From Geothrix sp. (lineage in GTDB: Bacteria > Acidobacteriota > Holophagae > Holophagales > Holophagaceae): a DNA stretch of 40,513 nucleotides. The position numbers were made by a program, and so were the translations under genes. The stretch spans positions 1-40,513 of the forward strand of contig JAUXSE010000054.1 of the NCBI GenBank assembly GCA_030681515.1, in the 5' to 3' direction. Of the stretch, positions 7,443 through 15,672 are shown in pieces (position 1 is the first letter of the stretch; every line of letters begins with the position of its first letter). The notes under the pieces were generated by a model. That model worked only from the letters and a program-made list of their open reading frames with translations, searched no databases and was not told the origin of the DNA.

Positions 7443-7931
7443 TCACTCCAGGCCCTTCATGGTGTCCAAGGTGATTTCCGGCAGGACCAGGATCTTCTGC
7501 CCCTGGTGGTCCTTGAGGAAATCCCGCGCGCCCGCTTCGGTGGCGAAGGGCACCAGTTCCTTGCCCATGGGGCCCATGACATCGCTTCCCATCACGTAGA
7601 ACGCCTTCCGGCCGTCAATGTGCTTCAGGCCGTAGTAGTCCTTCACCTGGATGGCGGTGATGTCTGCGGGGTTCCGCTTCGCGGCGTACCGCTTCAGGTC
7701 GAGCAGGTAGGTGAAGAGATCCTTGGGGCCGTCGAACCAGGCTTGGGCGCCATCCTTGAAGGTGATCACGGCGGCCCACTCGGGGAAGTTCGCCACGTGC
7801 ATGCCGCACACGGCGCAGCCGCCCTTGGGGGTGGGGCCCTTCGGAGCGGCGGATGGCTTGGACCCGGCGGAGAGCAGAACCGTGGCGCCCGCCAGGAGGG
7901 CGGGAAGGAGCAGGCATGAAGATCGGGTCAT
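7443..7931 (-). CDS. nosL: NosL-family copper-binding protein
   Basis: NosL proteins are periplasmic copper(I) chaperones, best known for maturing nitrous oxide reductase. This 162-residue protein has a hydrophobic N-terminus (residues 6-22), then the metal motif C39-A-V-C42-G-M44, the segment FKDGAQAWFDGPKDLF and a second domain with YVMGSDVMGPMGKELVPFA. The Cys and Met residues of CAVCGM and the Met-rich VMGSDVMGPMG are the probable ligands. Unlike classical NosL, there is no obvious lipobox cysteine at the signal cleavage site. No nosZ, nosD, nosF or nosY is visible, so a role in copper supply to another enzyme is as likely as one in denitrification. It is the first gene of the five-gene minus-strand operon. 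Confidence 0.85.
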   Translation of the reverse strand: MTRSSCLLLPALLAGATVLLSAGSKPSAAPKGPTPKGGCAVCGMHVANFPEWAAVITFKDGAQAWFDGPKDLFTYLLDLKRYAAKRNPADITAIQVKDYYGLKHIDGRKAFYVMGSDVMGPMGKELVPFATEAGARDFLKDHQGQKILVLPEITLDTMKGLE

Positions 7932-8178
7932 CAGGAGTCCCTATGTAAACGAATCCAACGATATCCCTTGGCCGGGGACATCGCGGATCGAATCGGAAGC
8001 CGCCTGGAGATGCGGCGGTTCCTGAAAAGTTTCGCGGACGGCTCCCGGCGTGCAAATAGGGGTTTCCCTTACTGGTGGGGAGGAGAAACATGTATTTCCC
8101 GGGCTGAAAACCACTAGGCAGAAGGGGCGGATCGCCGTTAGCCTCGAAACCACGATCCCGTGGACCCAGAGGAAGGAC

Positions 8179-8841
8179 ATGGCCACCGAACTGAGGCACA
8201 GGCTGGTCATCGCCGAGGACCACACCATCCTCCGCGAGGGGCTGAAGGCTTTGCTCGCTTCGCGGCCGGATCTGGAGGTGGTTGGGGAGGCCACGGATGG
8301 GCGGGAAGCCGTGCGCTGTGCCGAAGAGCTGAAACCCGATCTGATGATGCTGGATCTTTCCATGCCCCGGTCCAACGGCCTGGAGGCGCTGAAGGAGATC
8401 AAGCGGGTCAGCCCCCTGACCAAGGTGCTCGTGCTCACGGTGCACAAGACCGAGGACTACGTGTTCACGGCGCTCCAGGCGGGGGCGGACGGATATGTGC
8501 TCAAGGATTCCTCTTCGTCAGAACTGATGCTGGCGATCCGGAGCGTCCTGAATGGCGAACGGTACCTCGCTCCAGCCATCGCCTCCACGGTGGTATCGGG
8601 ATACCTGGGTGCCCATGATTCATCCTTCCTCCGCCCCAGTTTCGATGATCTGTCCACCCGCGAGCGGGAAGTGCTGAAGCTCATCGCCGAAGGCTACCGC
8701 ACCAAGGACATCGCGGAGTACCTCTGCATCAGTCCCAAGACCGTGGAGAAGCACCGGGCCAACCTGATGGACCGGCTCAAGCTGCACACGGTGTCCGCCC
8801 TGACGACCTATGCCATCGAAAAGGGCCTGGTCACGAAATAG
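8179..8841 (+). CDS. NarL/FixJ-family response regulator
   Basis: The 220-residue protein has a receiver domain (about 8-125) with acidic pocket E13-D14, phospho-acceptor D59 in LMMLDLSMP, a conserved threonine in VLVLTVHK and lysine in GYVLKDSSS. A LuxR-type helix-turn-helix follows (LSTREREVLKLIAEGYRTKD, then ISPKTVEKHRANLMDRL). ATG 8179 is preceded by AGAGGAAGG; a longer in-frame reading from 8050 is rejected because the extra residues are not receiver-like. It converges on the histidine kinase gene and overlaps its 3' end by 11 bases, so the two are almost certainly a cognate pair although they are not co-transcribed. Target promoters cannot be told from the sequence. Confidence 0.93.
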   Translation: MATELRHRLVIAEDHTILREGLKALLASRPDLEVVGEATDGREAVRCAEELKPDLMMLDLSMPRSNGLEALKEIKRVSPLTKVLVLTVHKTEDYVFTALQAGADGYVLKDSSSSELMLAIRSVLNGERYLAPAIASTVVSGYLGAHDSSFLRPSFDDLSTREREVLKLIAEGYRTKDIAEYLCISPKTVEKHRANLMDRLKLHTVSALTTYAIEKGLVTK

Positions 8842-10654
8842 CCTCCTCGGGCAGGGGCCAGCGGGCGATGATCATGGTGCCTTCGCCGGGGGAGGACGTC
8901 AGGATCAGGGAGCCTTCGAACAGTTCCGCGCGTTCGCGCATGGAGACGAGCCCGAAACCTCCGCCGGAGGCGTTCCTCCGCGCTTCTCCGGGGAGGAAAC
9001 CGATGCCATCGTCCGCCACCACCAGGTGAAGGTCCCCGAGCACCTGTCGCAGGGCCACCGTGATCCGGGCCGCCTGGCTGTACTTGGCGGCGTTGTTCAT
9101 GGCTTCCTGGAGGATGCGGAAGATGTTCGTCTTGAGGATCTCCGGAACCTCGAATTCCTCGACTTCGATCAAGCGCTCCACGTCCATGTGGGGGTAGGTG
9201 GCCTGGAACTCCCGGGTGAACCAGGCGATGGTGGCCAGCAGCCCGAGATCGTCCAGGGTCGTGGGGCGGAGGGCCATGGAGATGCGGCGGACTTCCTCCA
9301 CGGCGCCCTGGATCACCGGAACCACGGTGCGGAGCGTTCTTCCCTGCTCGTCGCCCCCGCTTGCGCCCTGCTCGTCTATGGCCCGTTCCACGATGAATTT
9401 CACCGCGCTGAGGGACTGCCCGATGCTGTCGTGGAGCTCCCGGGCGACCCGCTGGCGTTCGTTCTCCTGGGCGGACATGAGCCGGGCCGACAGCCGGTGG
9501 AGGGTTTCGCGGGAATCGCGGAGCGCCTGCTCGGCCTTGCGGCGTTCCGTGATGTCCTGGATGTTTCCGAGCAGGGCGGATGCTCCGCCGTAGCGGATGA
9601 GCGCGGTCCTTCCGCTGATCCAGCGGGTCTCCCCCCCGGAGTGGAGGATCCGGCATTCGTAGTCCTGGGTGGCCCCCAGACCCGCGAGCCGCCTTCGCCA
9701 CAGTTCCCGGACCTCGGGCCAGTCGTCGGAGTGGATGATCTCCGCCACATCCATGCGGGCCAGGTCGCTCTGGGAGCGGCCCACCATCTGGAAGAACCGC
9801 TGGTTGCCGAATTCGAGCCGGCCATTCCGGTAGATGAAGATCCCCGTGGGCGAGTTCTCGACCACGGTGCTGTATTTCTCCTCGGAATCGCGGATGGCGA
9901 CCTCGGCGGACTTGCGATCCGTGATGTCAATGAAGGTGTAGACGAACCCGGCGACGGATCCATCGGTCCGCCAGATCGGCGAGCAGGTCAGGTAGGCCGG
10001 GAAGGACGATCCATCCCGGCGCACCGCCTTCACTTCCCCATTCCATCCCTTCACAGCTCCGAATCCGGACAGGCCGCTGCGGGCGGCCTCCAGGGTGAAT
10101 CCGGTCACCTTGGCGAGGGTCTGGTCCCGGACCTCCTCCTCGGTCCAGCCGAACATCCATTCCGCGAACCGGTTCCAGTAGAGGATGACGCCGCCCTTGC
10201 CCGTGGCCACCACGGCCTGCTGGACCACGGCCAGGATCCGCGCCTGGAACTGGATCCGGGCATCGGCCTTGGTGCGCTCCAGCGCCTCGGTCCGGATGCG
10301 GTCCTCCGCGTCCTGGAGGAGGAACTCGTTGGTGGCCTGCATCTCCTTGAGGGCCCGCTCCGCCTCGGCCTTCTCGAAGAGGTTGCGGGCCATGGGCTTG
10401 ATGAGCAGGAAGTAGATGGACGGGAAGCAGACCAGGATGAGGGTTCCGGCCTCCACGAACACCAGGGTCCAGCGATCCTCCGGGAACAGGGGTTCCAGAA
10501 GCACCATGATGGTGGATTCGGTGAGGACGATGATCGCGCAGACGACCAGGAAGGACCGGAACAAATCTCCAGAGCGGCGCGCGGCCAGCAGCTCCTCCTC
10601 CGGCCGGATCGGCTGGAGGGGGATCGGGGCGTTCGATCGGCGCGGGGCGGTCAC
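8831..10654 (-). CDS. PAS-domain sensor histidine kinase (HisKA_3 type)
   Basis: The 607-residue protein starts at GTG 10654. Two membrane helices (about 33-55 and 62-85) are followed by a coiled segment (90-130), a PAS domain (about 138-248, with ILYWNRFAEWMFGWTEEEV and DITDRK), a second PAS/PAC (about 255-372, FGNQRFFQMVGRS and DITERRK), then the dimerisation domain with phospho-acceptor H408 in ARELHDSIGQSLSAVKF. The ATPase domain includes EAMNNAAKYSQA, VADDGIGF and GFGLVSMRERAE. This H-box and the NarL-type partner at 8179 belong to the NarX/DegS class. The short periplasmic loop suggests that the signal is sensed in the membrane or by the cytoplasmic PAS domains; the ligand is unknown. 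Confidence 0.93.
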   Translation of the reverse strand: MTAPRRSNAPIPLQPIRPEEELLAARRSGDLFRSFLVVCAIIVLTESTIMVLLEPLFPEDRWTLVFVEAGTLILVCFPSIYFLLIKPMARNLFEKAEAERALKEMQATNEFLLQDAEDRIRTEALERTKADARIQFQARILAVVQQAVVATGKGGVILYWNRFAEWMFGWTEEEVRDQTLAKVTGFTLEAARSGLSGFGAVKGWNGEVKAVRRDGSSFPAYLTCSPIWRTDGSVAGFVYTFIDITDRKSAEVAIRDSEEKYSTVVENSPTGIFIYRNGRLEFGNQRFFQMVGRSQSDLARMDVAEIIHSDDWPEVRELWRRRLAGLGATQDYECRILHSGGETRWISGRTALIRYGGASALLGNIQDITERRKAEQALRDSRETLHRLSARLMSAQENERQRVARELHDSIGQSLSAVKFIVERAIDEQGASGGDEQGRTLRTVVPVIQGAVEEVRRISMALRPTTLDDLGLLATIAWFTREFQATYPHMDVERLIEVEEFEVPEILKTNIFRILQEAMNNAAKYSQAARITVALRQVLGDLHLVVADDGIGFLPGEARRNASGGGFGLVSMRERAELFEGSLILTSSPGEGTMIIARWPLPEEAIS

Positions 10655-10684
10655 GGAGCACCTCGGAGGGCGGGGATCCCCGGG

Positions 10685-11128
10685 CTACCGGATGTCCATG
10701 AGTTCCAGTTCGAAAAGGAGGGTGGCTCCCTTGGGAATGTCGCCGCCCGCCTCGGCGGGGGAGTAGCCGAGGGCGGGGGGCACCCGGAGCAGCCGCTTCC
10801 CCCCCTTCTTCATGGTCGCGAGGCCCTCCTCCCAGCCCTGGATGACCCGGCCGACCCCCACCGGAAAGGTGGCCGGGAAACCCCGCTTGCGCGTATCCAG
10901 GATGAGGCGTCCCTTGCGGCCATTCTCTTCCACCCATCCCTGGGCTTCGATCACACAGGTCTGGCCAAGCCGCGGAAATGGACCGGTGCCGAGGACGAGA
11001 TCCGCGGAGCCGAGGCCGCTTGGAGACACGGACAGGGCGGGTTGGGAAAGCGTGGACGCTTCGGGCGCCCGGCATCCGAAGGGCAGAGCGAGGAACAGGA
11101 TGGATAGGCAGGCAAGGCTGGCACGCAC
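10685..11128 (-). CDS. FKBP-type peptidyl-prolyl cis-trans isomerase, lipoprotein
   Basis: The 147-residue protein begins with GTG 11128 behind GGAGG. The N-terminus has a lipoprotein signal with probable lipid-attached cysteine C19 (LPFGC). The FKBP domain covers the rest: VIQGWEEGLATMKKGGKRLL, the active-site strand RVPPALGYSPAEAGGDIPKGATL and the C-terminal LLFELELMDI, all typical of FKBP isomerases that help fold exported proteins. The family's usual GVG-type first strand is partly changed (VEENGRKGRLILDTRKRGFP). It is separated from the histidine kinase gene by only 30 bases on the same strand and could be co-transcribed with it, but a functional link is not evident. Confidence 0.88.
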   Translation of the reverse strand: MRASLACLSILFLALPFGCRAPEASTLSQPALSVSPSGLGSADLVLGTGPFPRLGQTCVIEAQGWVEENGRKGRLILDTRKRGFPATFPVGVGRVIQGWEEGLATMKKGGKRLLRVPPALGYSPAEAGGDIPKGATLLFELELMDIR

Positions 11129-11231
11129 GGAAGAACCTCCGGGGACTGGATAAGGGGTCCAGCCTATCAGAGGCCGTTTCCGCGGGGTGCCGGCGAGGTA
11201 GGGAATTTCCCCAGGGCCGCCGGCCTGGGAA

Positions 11232-13055
11232 TCACTTCTTGGGTTCCGAGTACATCGCCTCGATCTGGGCCGCGTACATCTGATTCACGATGCGCCGCTT
11301 CACCTTGAGGGAGGGGGTCAGCTGGCCGCCTTCGAGGGTCATCTCCTGGTCCAGCAGGGCGATCTTCTTGATGCGCTCGTAGTTCGACAGGTGCTCGTTG
11401 ATGCGTTCCACCCGGCTTCCGACCTTGGCGATGACCAGGGGGTTCAGGATGAGCTCGGCGTGGGAGGCGAAGGTGATCTTCTTGTAGCCGGCCCACCGGA
11501 CCAGGCTGTCGAAGTTCGGGACGATGAGCGCCGTGATGAAGTTCCGCTGATCGCCGATCAGGACGGCCTGCGAGATGTACTTGTCCCCCTTGAGAAGGTT
11601 CTCCAGGGGCTGGGGAGCCACCTTCTTGCCCCCGCTGGTGACGATGATCTCCTTCTTCCGGTCCGTGATGTACAGGCGGCCCTGGTCATCCTGGTGGCCG
11701 ATGTCGCCGGTGTGGAGGTAGCCGTCCGCGTCAATGGCCTCCTGAGTGGCCTGCTCGTTGTTCCAGTAGCCCAGCATGATGTTCGGCCCCTGGCAGAGGA
11801 TCTCGCCATCCTCGGCGATCTTCACGAAGGGGCGGCCGGCGTAGTCCTTGTAGATGGGCGGCCCTACGCAGCCGGGAACCACCTGCCCGAAGCGGTTGAT
11901 GGTGATGACGGGGCTGGATTCCGTGAGGCCGTAGCCCTCGAGGATCGGCAGGCCCACGATCCAGAAGAACTCCATGATCTTGGGGCCGAGCGGGGCGCCG
12001 CCGCTGATGGCCAGCTGCATGCGGCCCCCGAGCCGGGCCGAGATCTTGTCGAAGACCAGCTTGCGGGCGATGCCGTAGCAGAAGCCATTCCATCCACTGG
12101 GGGTCTGGCCCAGGTAGAGCTGGGGCACCACCCGGCGCCCCGCCACCATGGACCAGTGGAAGATGAGGCGCTTGACCGGGCTGGCGGAGGCCACCCCTTC
12201 GTAGATGCGGCCAAAGACCTTTTCGTAGATGCGGGGCACCGAGGCGATGACGGTGGGTTTGACTTCCATCAGATCCGCGGCGACGGTGTTCACGCTTTCG
12301 GCGTAGTAGATGGATGATCCGATGTGGACCATGAGGAAATGCCCGGCCATGCGCTCGAAGATGTGGGTGAGGGGAAGGAAGCTCAGGCAGCGGTGGCCCT
12401 CCTCCATGCGCACGGCCTCCAGCGAGGCGAGGACGTTCGACACCAGGTTGCCGTGGGTGAGCATGGCGCCCTTGGGGTCGCCCGTGGTCCCGGATGTGTA
12501 GATGAGGGTGAGGAGGTCCGAGGCCTTCCGCTGATCGCCCCAGGCGCGGACTTCGGGCCGGCGGGCCTCCATGGCCTGGCCCTCGCGCTGGAGATCGGAC
12601 CAGAGGGCGAGGTTGCGCCCGGTGCCATCGGGAAGATCTCCGTCCATGAGGATGGCCGCCTCGAGGCCGGGCAGTTGATCCCAGTGCGCGAGCACCTTGT
12701 CCAGCTGCATCCGGTCCGAGCACAGCACCCACCGGGACTGGCTGTCCTTGAGAATGAAGGCCGCCTGGGCGGGGTTCAGGGTGGCGTAGACGGTGACATC
12801 CGGCAGGCCCTGGATCGCGCAGGCGAAATCGGCGATGGCCCATTCCGGCCGGTTCTCGGACATGATCGCCACCCGGTCGCCCACCTTGAGGCCCCGGGCG
12901 GCCATGGCCAGGGCCAGCCGTTCGACCCGGGCCACGAACTCGGCATGGGAGATGGGCTCATAGACGCCGTTCCGCTTGACCGCGAGGGCATCCGGAAGGT
13001 CGCGCTGGGCGGCCTGATAGAAAAGCTGGGCGATGGTTTCGACGGGCTGCGACAC
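11232..13055 (-). CDS. Long-chain fatty acid-CoA ligase (AMP-forming)
   Basis: This enzyme activates fatty acids with ATP to acyl-CoA for degradation or lipid synthesis. The best start is GTG 13055, seven bases after AAGGAG, giving 607 residues; a longer version from 13088 would overlap the divergent recombinase start. Motifs: P-loop YTSGTTGDPKG (186-196), FLPLTHIFERMAG, the acyl-binding/adenylate motif GYGLTESSPVI, YLHTGDIGHQDDQGRLYITDRKKEIIVTSGGKKVAPQ for the hinge and C-terminal domain. The sequence belongs to the FadD15/long-chain type and not to acetyl-CoA synthetase. It is divergent from the recombinase gene with only 31 bases between the starts. Chain-length preference cannot be told from sequence alone. 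Confidence 0.92.
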   Translation of the reverse strand: MSQPVETIAQLFYQAAQRDLPDALAVKRNGVYEPISHAEFVARVERLALAMAARGLKVGDRVAIMSENRPEWAIADFACAIQGLPDVTVYATLNPAQAAFILKDSQSRWVLCSDRMQLDKVLAHWDQLPGLEAAILMDGDLPDGTGRNLALWSDLQREGQAMEARRPEVRAWGDQRKASDLLTLIYTSGTTGDPKGAMLTHGNLVSNVLASLEAVRMEEGHRCLSFLPLTHIFERMAGHFLMVHIGSSIYYAESVNTVAADLMEVKPTVIASVPRIYEKVFGRIYEGVASASPVKRLIFHWSMVAGRRVVPQLYLGQTPSGWNGFCYGIARKLVFDKISARLGGRMQLAISGGAPLGPKIMEFFWIVGLPILEGYGLTESSPVITINRFGQVVPGCVGPPIYKDYAGRPFVKIAEDGEILCQGPNIMLGYWNNEQATQEAIDADGYLHTGDIGHQDDQGRLYITDRKKEIIVTSGGKKVAPQPLENLLKGDKYISQAVLIGDQRNFITALIVPNFDSLVRWAGYKKITFASHAELILNPLVIAKVGSRVERINEHLSNYERIKKIALLDQEMTLEGGQLTPSLKVKRRIVNQMYAAQIEAMYSEPKK

Positions 13056-13086
13056 AATGACTCCTTGCAATAGGGGATGTGTCGGC

Positions 13087-14007
13087 ATGGTAACAGGGAC
13101 GGGTGCGGCCGGACTGAACGAAGCGATCCAGGCCTACCATCTTGAGCAGCGCGCGCGCGGCGTATCGCCCCACACGGCCAGGGCGCAGGCGGGCGATCTG
13201 GGGAAACTTCTCGACCATGCGGTCCGCGCCCGCTGGGAAAGCTGGGAAGTCAGCCCCCGCACCCTGCGGGGTTTCGCCCTGGAACTGGGAGACCGGGGCC
13301 TGGACCCCGCCAGCCAGGCGCGCATCCTTTCCACCGTGCGGACCTTCTTCAAGTGGCTGTGGGAGACGCGGCGGGCCTCGAAGAATCCCGCCTCCGGCCT
13401 TCGGAATCCGAAACAGCCCAAGCGCCTGCCGGCCTTCCTGACCGAAGGGGAGAGCCAGGCCCTGCTGGACCTTCCGCCCGCGGTGGACTTCCCCTCCGCC
13501 CGCCTCGCCTGCCTGCTGGAGCTGCTCTACGCGTCGGGGTTGCGGGTCTCCGAATTGGTGGGCCTGGACCTCCAGGATCTGCTCACCGGACAGCGGACGC
13601 TGCGGGTTCTGGGCAAGGGGCGGAAGGAGCGCCTGGTGCCCTATCATGTCCAGGCGGCGGTGGTCCTGGACGCCTACCTCGCCTTCCGTTCGACCTTCCT
13701 GGCGGTCAAGAAACTCCCCCCCAGTCCGGCGCTCTTCCTGAACCAGCGGGGTGGCCGTCTCACGCCCACCAGCGTGCGCGCCCTGCTCCGGTCCGCGCTG
13801 GAGGCGGCGGCCGTCCGGTCCAGGGTGAGTCCCCACGCGCTGCGGCACAGCTTCGCCACCCACCTGCTCAACCGCGGCATGGACCTGCGCGCCATCCAGG
13901 AACTGCTCGGCCACGCGAGTCTGAGTACCACCCAGCGATACACTCATCTGGGGCTGGAGGAACTGGCCCGGACCTACGAAAAGGCCCATCCCCGGGCCAA
14001 GCGTTGA
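13087..14007 (+). CDS. xerC: Tyrosine recombinase of the XerC/XerD type
   Basis: Xer recombinases resolve chromosome dimers at dif during division. The protein has 306 residues from ATG 13087, close to the usual 300, with an N-terminal SAM-like domain (about 8-95) and a catalytic domain. All catalytic residues are visible: R153 ([10 protein letters not shown]), K177 ([11 protein letters not shown]), H250 and R253 ([16 protein letters not shown]), H276 (LLGHASL) and Y285 (TTQRYTH). The full-length Xer architecture and housekeeping neighbours argue against a phage or integron integrase. XerC and XerD are hard to separate without alignment, so the symbol is tentative. No dif-like site was recognised nearby. 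Confidence 0.88.
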   Translation: MVTGTGAAGLNEAIQAYHLEQRARGVSPHTARAQAGDLGKLLDHAVRARWESWEVSPRTLRGFALELGDRGLDPASQARILSTVRTFFKWLWETRRASKNPASGLRNPKQPKRLPAFLTEGESQALLDLPPAVDFPSARLACLLELLYASGLRVSELVGLDLQDLLTGQRTLRVLGKGRKERLVPYHVQAAVVLDAYLAFRSTFLAVKKLPPSPALFLNQRGGRLTPTSVRALLRSALEAAAVRSRVSPHALRHSFATHLLNRGMDLRAIQELLGHASLSTTQRYTHLGLEELARTYEKAHPRAKR

Positions 14008-14032
14008 ATCTCGAATCCACCGGAGCCCACCC

Positions 14033-14719
14033 ATGGAATTGGTCCTTCCCGTTTCCGCCCCGCCCGCCGTTCCCGTGCGCGGATCATCCGCGCTGTTCCC
14101 GGTCCGCCGGATCTACTGCGTGGGGCGCAACTACGCGGACCATGCGCGGGAGATGGGTGGCGATCCCGGCCGCGAGCCCCCCTTCTTCTTCGGGAAGCCC
14201 CATGACTCGGTGGTGCCCGGTGGCGGCGACATTCCCTACCCGCCGCGCACGTCGAACCTGCACTACGAAGTGGAACTGGTGGTGGCCCTCGCGAAGGGAG
14301 GCCGGGACATCCCCGTGGCCGAGGCCCTGGGCTGCGTCTTTGGCTACGCCGTGGGCATAGACCTCACCCGCCGGGATCTTCAGGCCGGGTCCAAGGAGAA
14401 GGGGCAGCCCTGGGACATGGCCAAGGGTTTCGATCAGTCCGCGCCGGTCTCCCCCATCACGCCGGCCTCGGCGGCAGGGCATCCCGAGTCGGGCGCCATC
14501 TGGCTGGCCGTGAACGGCGCGGAGAAACAGCGGGGCGACCTGGCCCAGATGACCTGGCGGGTGCCCGAGGTGATCGCGCACCTGTCCACCTTCGTGGCCC
14601 TGGCGCCGGGCGACCTCATCTTCACAGGCACACCCTCGGGGGTCGGCCCCATCGTCCGGGGCGACCGGGTGCGCTGCGGCATCGAGGGTATCGGGGAGCT
14701 GGAGATCGTCCTGGTCTGA
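14033..14719 (+). CDS. Fumarylacetoacetate hydrolase family protein (FAHD1/fumarylpyruvate hydrolase-like)
   Basis: The 228-residue protein starts at ATG 14033 with a GGAG ribosome binding site. It carries the family core [24 protein letters not shown], metal ligands in the [11 protein letters not shown] segment, [21 protein letters not shown] and the C-terminal [11 protein letters not shown]. This short form is like human FAHD1 and bacterial fumarylpyruvate or acylpyruvate hydrolases, which cleave C-C bonds of 3-acylpyruvates or decarboxylate oxaloacetate. The exact substrate is not shown by sequence, and no aromatic degradation genes lie nearby. It lies 25 bases after the recombinase gene and converges on the cheZ-like gene with a four-base gap. 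Confidence 0.88.
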   Translation: MELVLPVSAPPAVPVRGSSALFPVRRIYCVGRNYADHAREMGGDPGREPPFFFGKPHDSVVPGGGDIPYPPRTSNLHYEVELVVALAKGGRDIPVAEALGCVFGYAVGIDLTRRDLQAGSKEKGQPWDMAKGFDQSAPVSPITPASAAGHPESGAIWLAVNGAEKQRGDLAQMTWRVPEVIAHLSTFVALAPGDLIFTGTPSGVGPIVRGDRVRCGIEGIGELEIVLV

Positions 14720-14723
14720 TTGA

Positions 14724-15653
14724 TCAGTTCCCGCCGGCCTTCTTGAACTGGGCGATGATGTCGTCAACGCTGTCCTTGCGGCGGTCGGCTTCCAGGCTGG
14801 TGTCGAAGATGCGGTCCTGGGTGGCGGCCTTCCGATCGGCGAAACCCTGGCCGGCCATGGGCCCGGTGTGGATGTTGAAGATCACGAGGAGCCGGTTCAA
14901 CCCGCCCTGGAACTGCTTGAGCAGGCTCACGACCTTTTCGATCTTCTGGCGGGTGATGTCCTGGAACTGGAGGATGTTCAGGATCTCGAAGGCCTCGTCA
15001 CTCACTTTCTGGAGGCAGTCCTTCGCGGTGCCGGGGTCCGCCTCGAAGGCCGGGGCGGCCATTTGATGGGCGAAGAGGAATTCCAGGACCTCCTGGGCCA
15101 GGGTGTTCTGGGCCTCTCCGGCGGCGGCCCGGTCCAGGAATCCGGCGATGGCGGCGTGGAGGTCCGACTGATGCCCGTGCTGGCGATGGATGGCGTCCTG
15201 GCACGCCTGGAGCGCGCGGGTGGCGTCGTCAGAGGCGGCCATGAGGGTGTCCAGGCGGTTCATGACGCTCTGGGTGGCCTCTTCGGTATCCGTGGTGATG
15301 GCGTCGAGCTGGGCTGCCAGCTCGGGCACCTGGGTGCTCTGGTGCTTCACCGAGGCGTCCAGCTGCTGGAGGTTCATCAGGGTCTGGTTGATGCTCGACA
15401 CCAGGGCGCCGAGCTCACCCTTGGCCTCGATGTCAATTTTCTGATAGACCCGGCCATTGGCCATGTCCTGGGCCGCCTCAGCCAGGCGATGCAGGCTGGC
15501 CTGGGAGTCCCCCTGCAGTTCGTTGCGGAGGTCCGCGATCAGTTCTTCGAGGCTCACCAGCCGCTGATCGAGGCGCTCCCGGCGGGCCTGGAATTCCGCC
15601 ACCAGGCTGTCGGGGCTGCCGGCCAGGGGCTGATCTTCGGGGGCTTCAGTCAT
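14724..15653 (-). CDS. cheZ: CheZ-family CheY phosphatase with a HAMP-like N-terminal segment
   Basis: CheZ removes the phosphoryl group from CheY. This 309-residue protein has the catalytic helix LQFQDITRQKIEKVV, with D232 and Q236 aligned to the E. coli CheZ Asp143 and Gln147; the residue before Gln is Arg where Gly is usual. The C-terminal tail KDSVDDIIAQF matches the CheY-docking helix. It is about 95 residues longer than E. coli CheZ. The extra N-terminal part, residues 50-105 (LAEAAQDMANGRVYQKID and KGELGALVSSINQTL), looks like a HAMP linker without membrane helices. It is last in an operon with pdxJ, a receiver protein and a DUF4388 protein. CheZ outside the Proteobacteria is less common. 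Confidence 0.82.
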   Translation of the reverse strand: MTEAPEDQPLAGSPDSLVAEFQARRERLDQRLVSLEELIADLRNELQGDSQASLHRLAEAAQDMANGRVYQKIDIEAKGELGALVSSINQTLMNLQQLDASVKHQSTQVPELAAQLDAITTDTEEATQSVMNRLDTLMAASDDATRALQACQDAIHRQHGHQSDLHAAIAGFLDRAAAGEAQNTLAQEVLEFLFAHQMAAPAFEADPGTAKDCLQKVSDEAFEILNILQFQDITRQKIEKVVSLLKQFQGGLNRLLVIFNIHTGPMAGQGFADRKAATQDRIFDTSLEADRRKDSVDDIIAQFKKAGGN

Positions 15654-15672
15654 GGAAACTCCAAGGGCGCCC

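Noticed and set aside
8810-11107. 765-residue open frame on the plus strand
   Set aside because: It is antisense to the histidine kinase and FKBP genes, both of which have complete family motifs.
13087-14007. Tyrosine recombinase as sign of a prophage or integrative element
   Set aside because: It has the length and all motifs of Xer recombinases, and there are no attachment-site repeats, phage genes or tRNA nearby.
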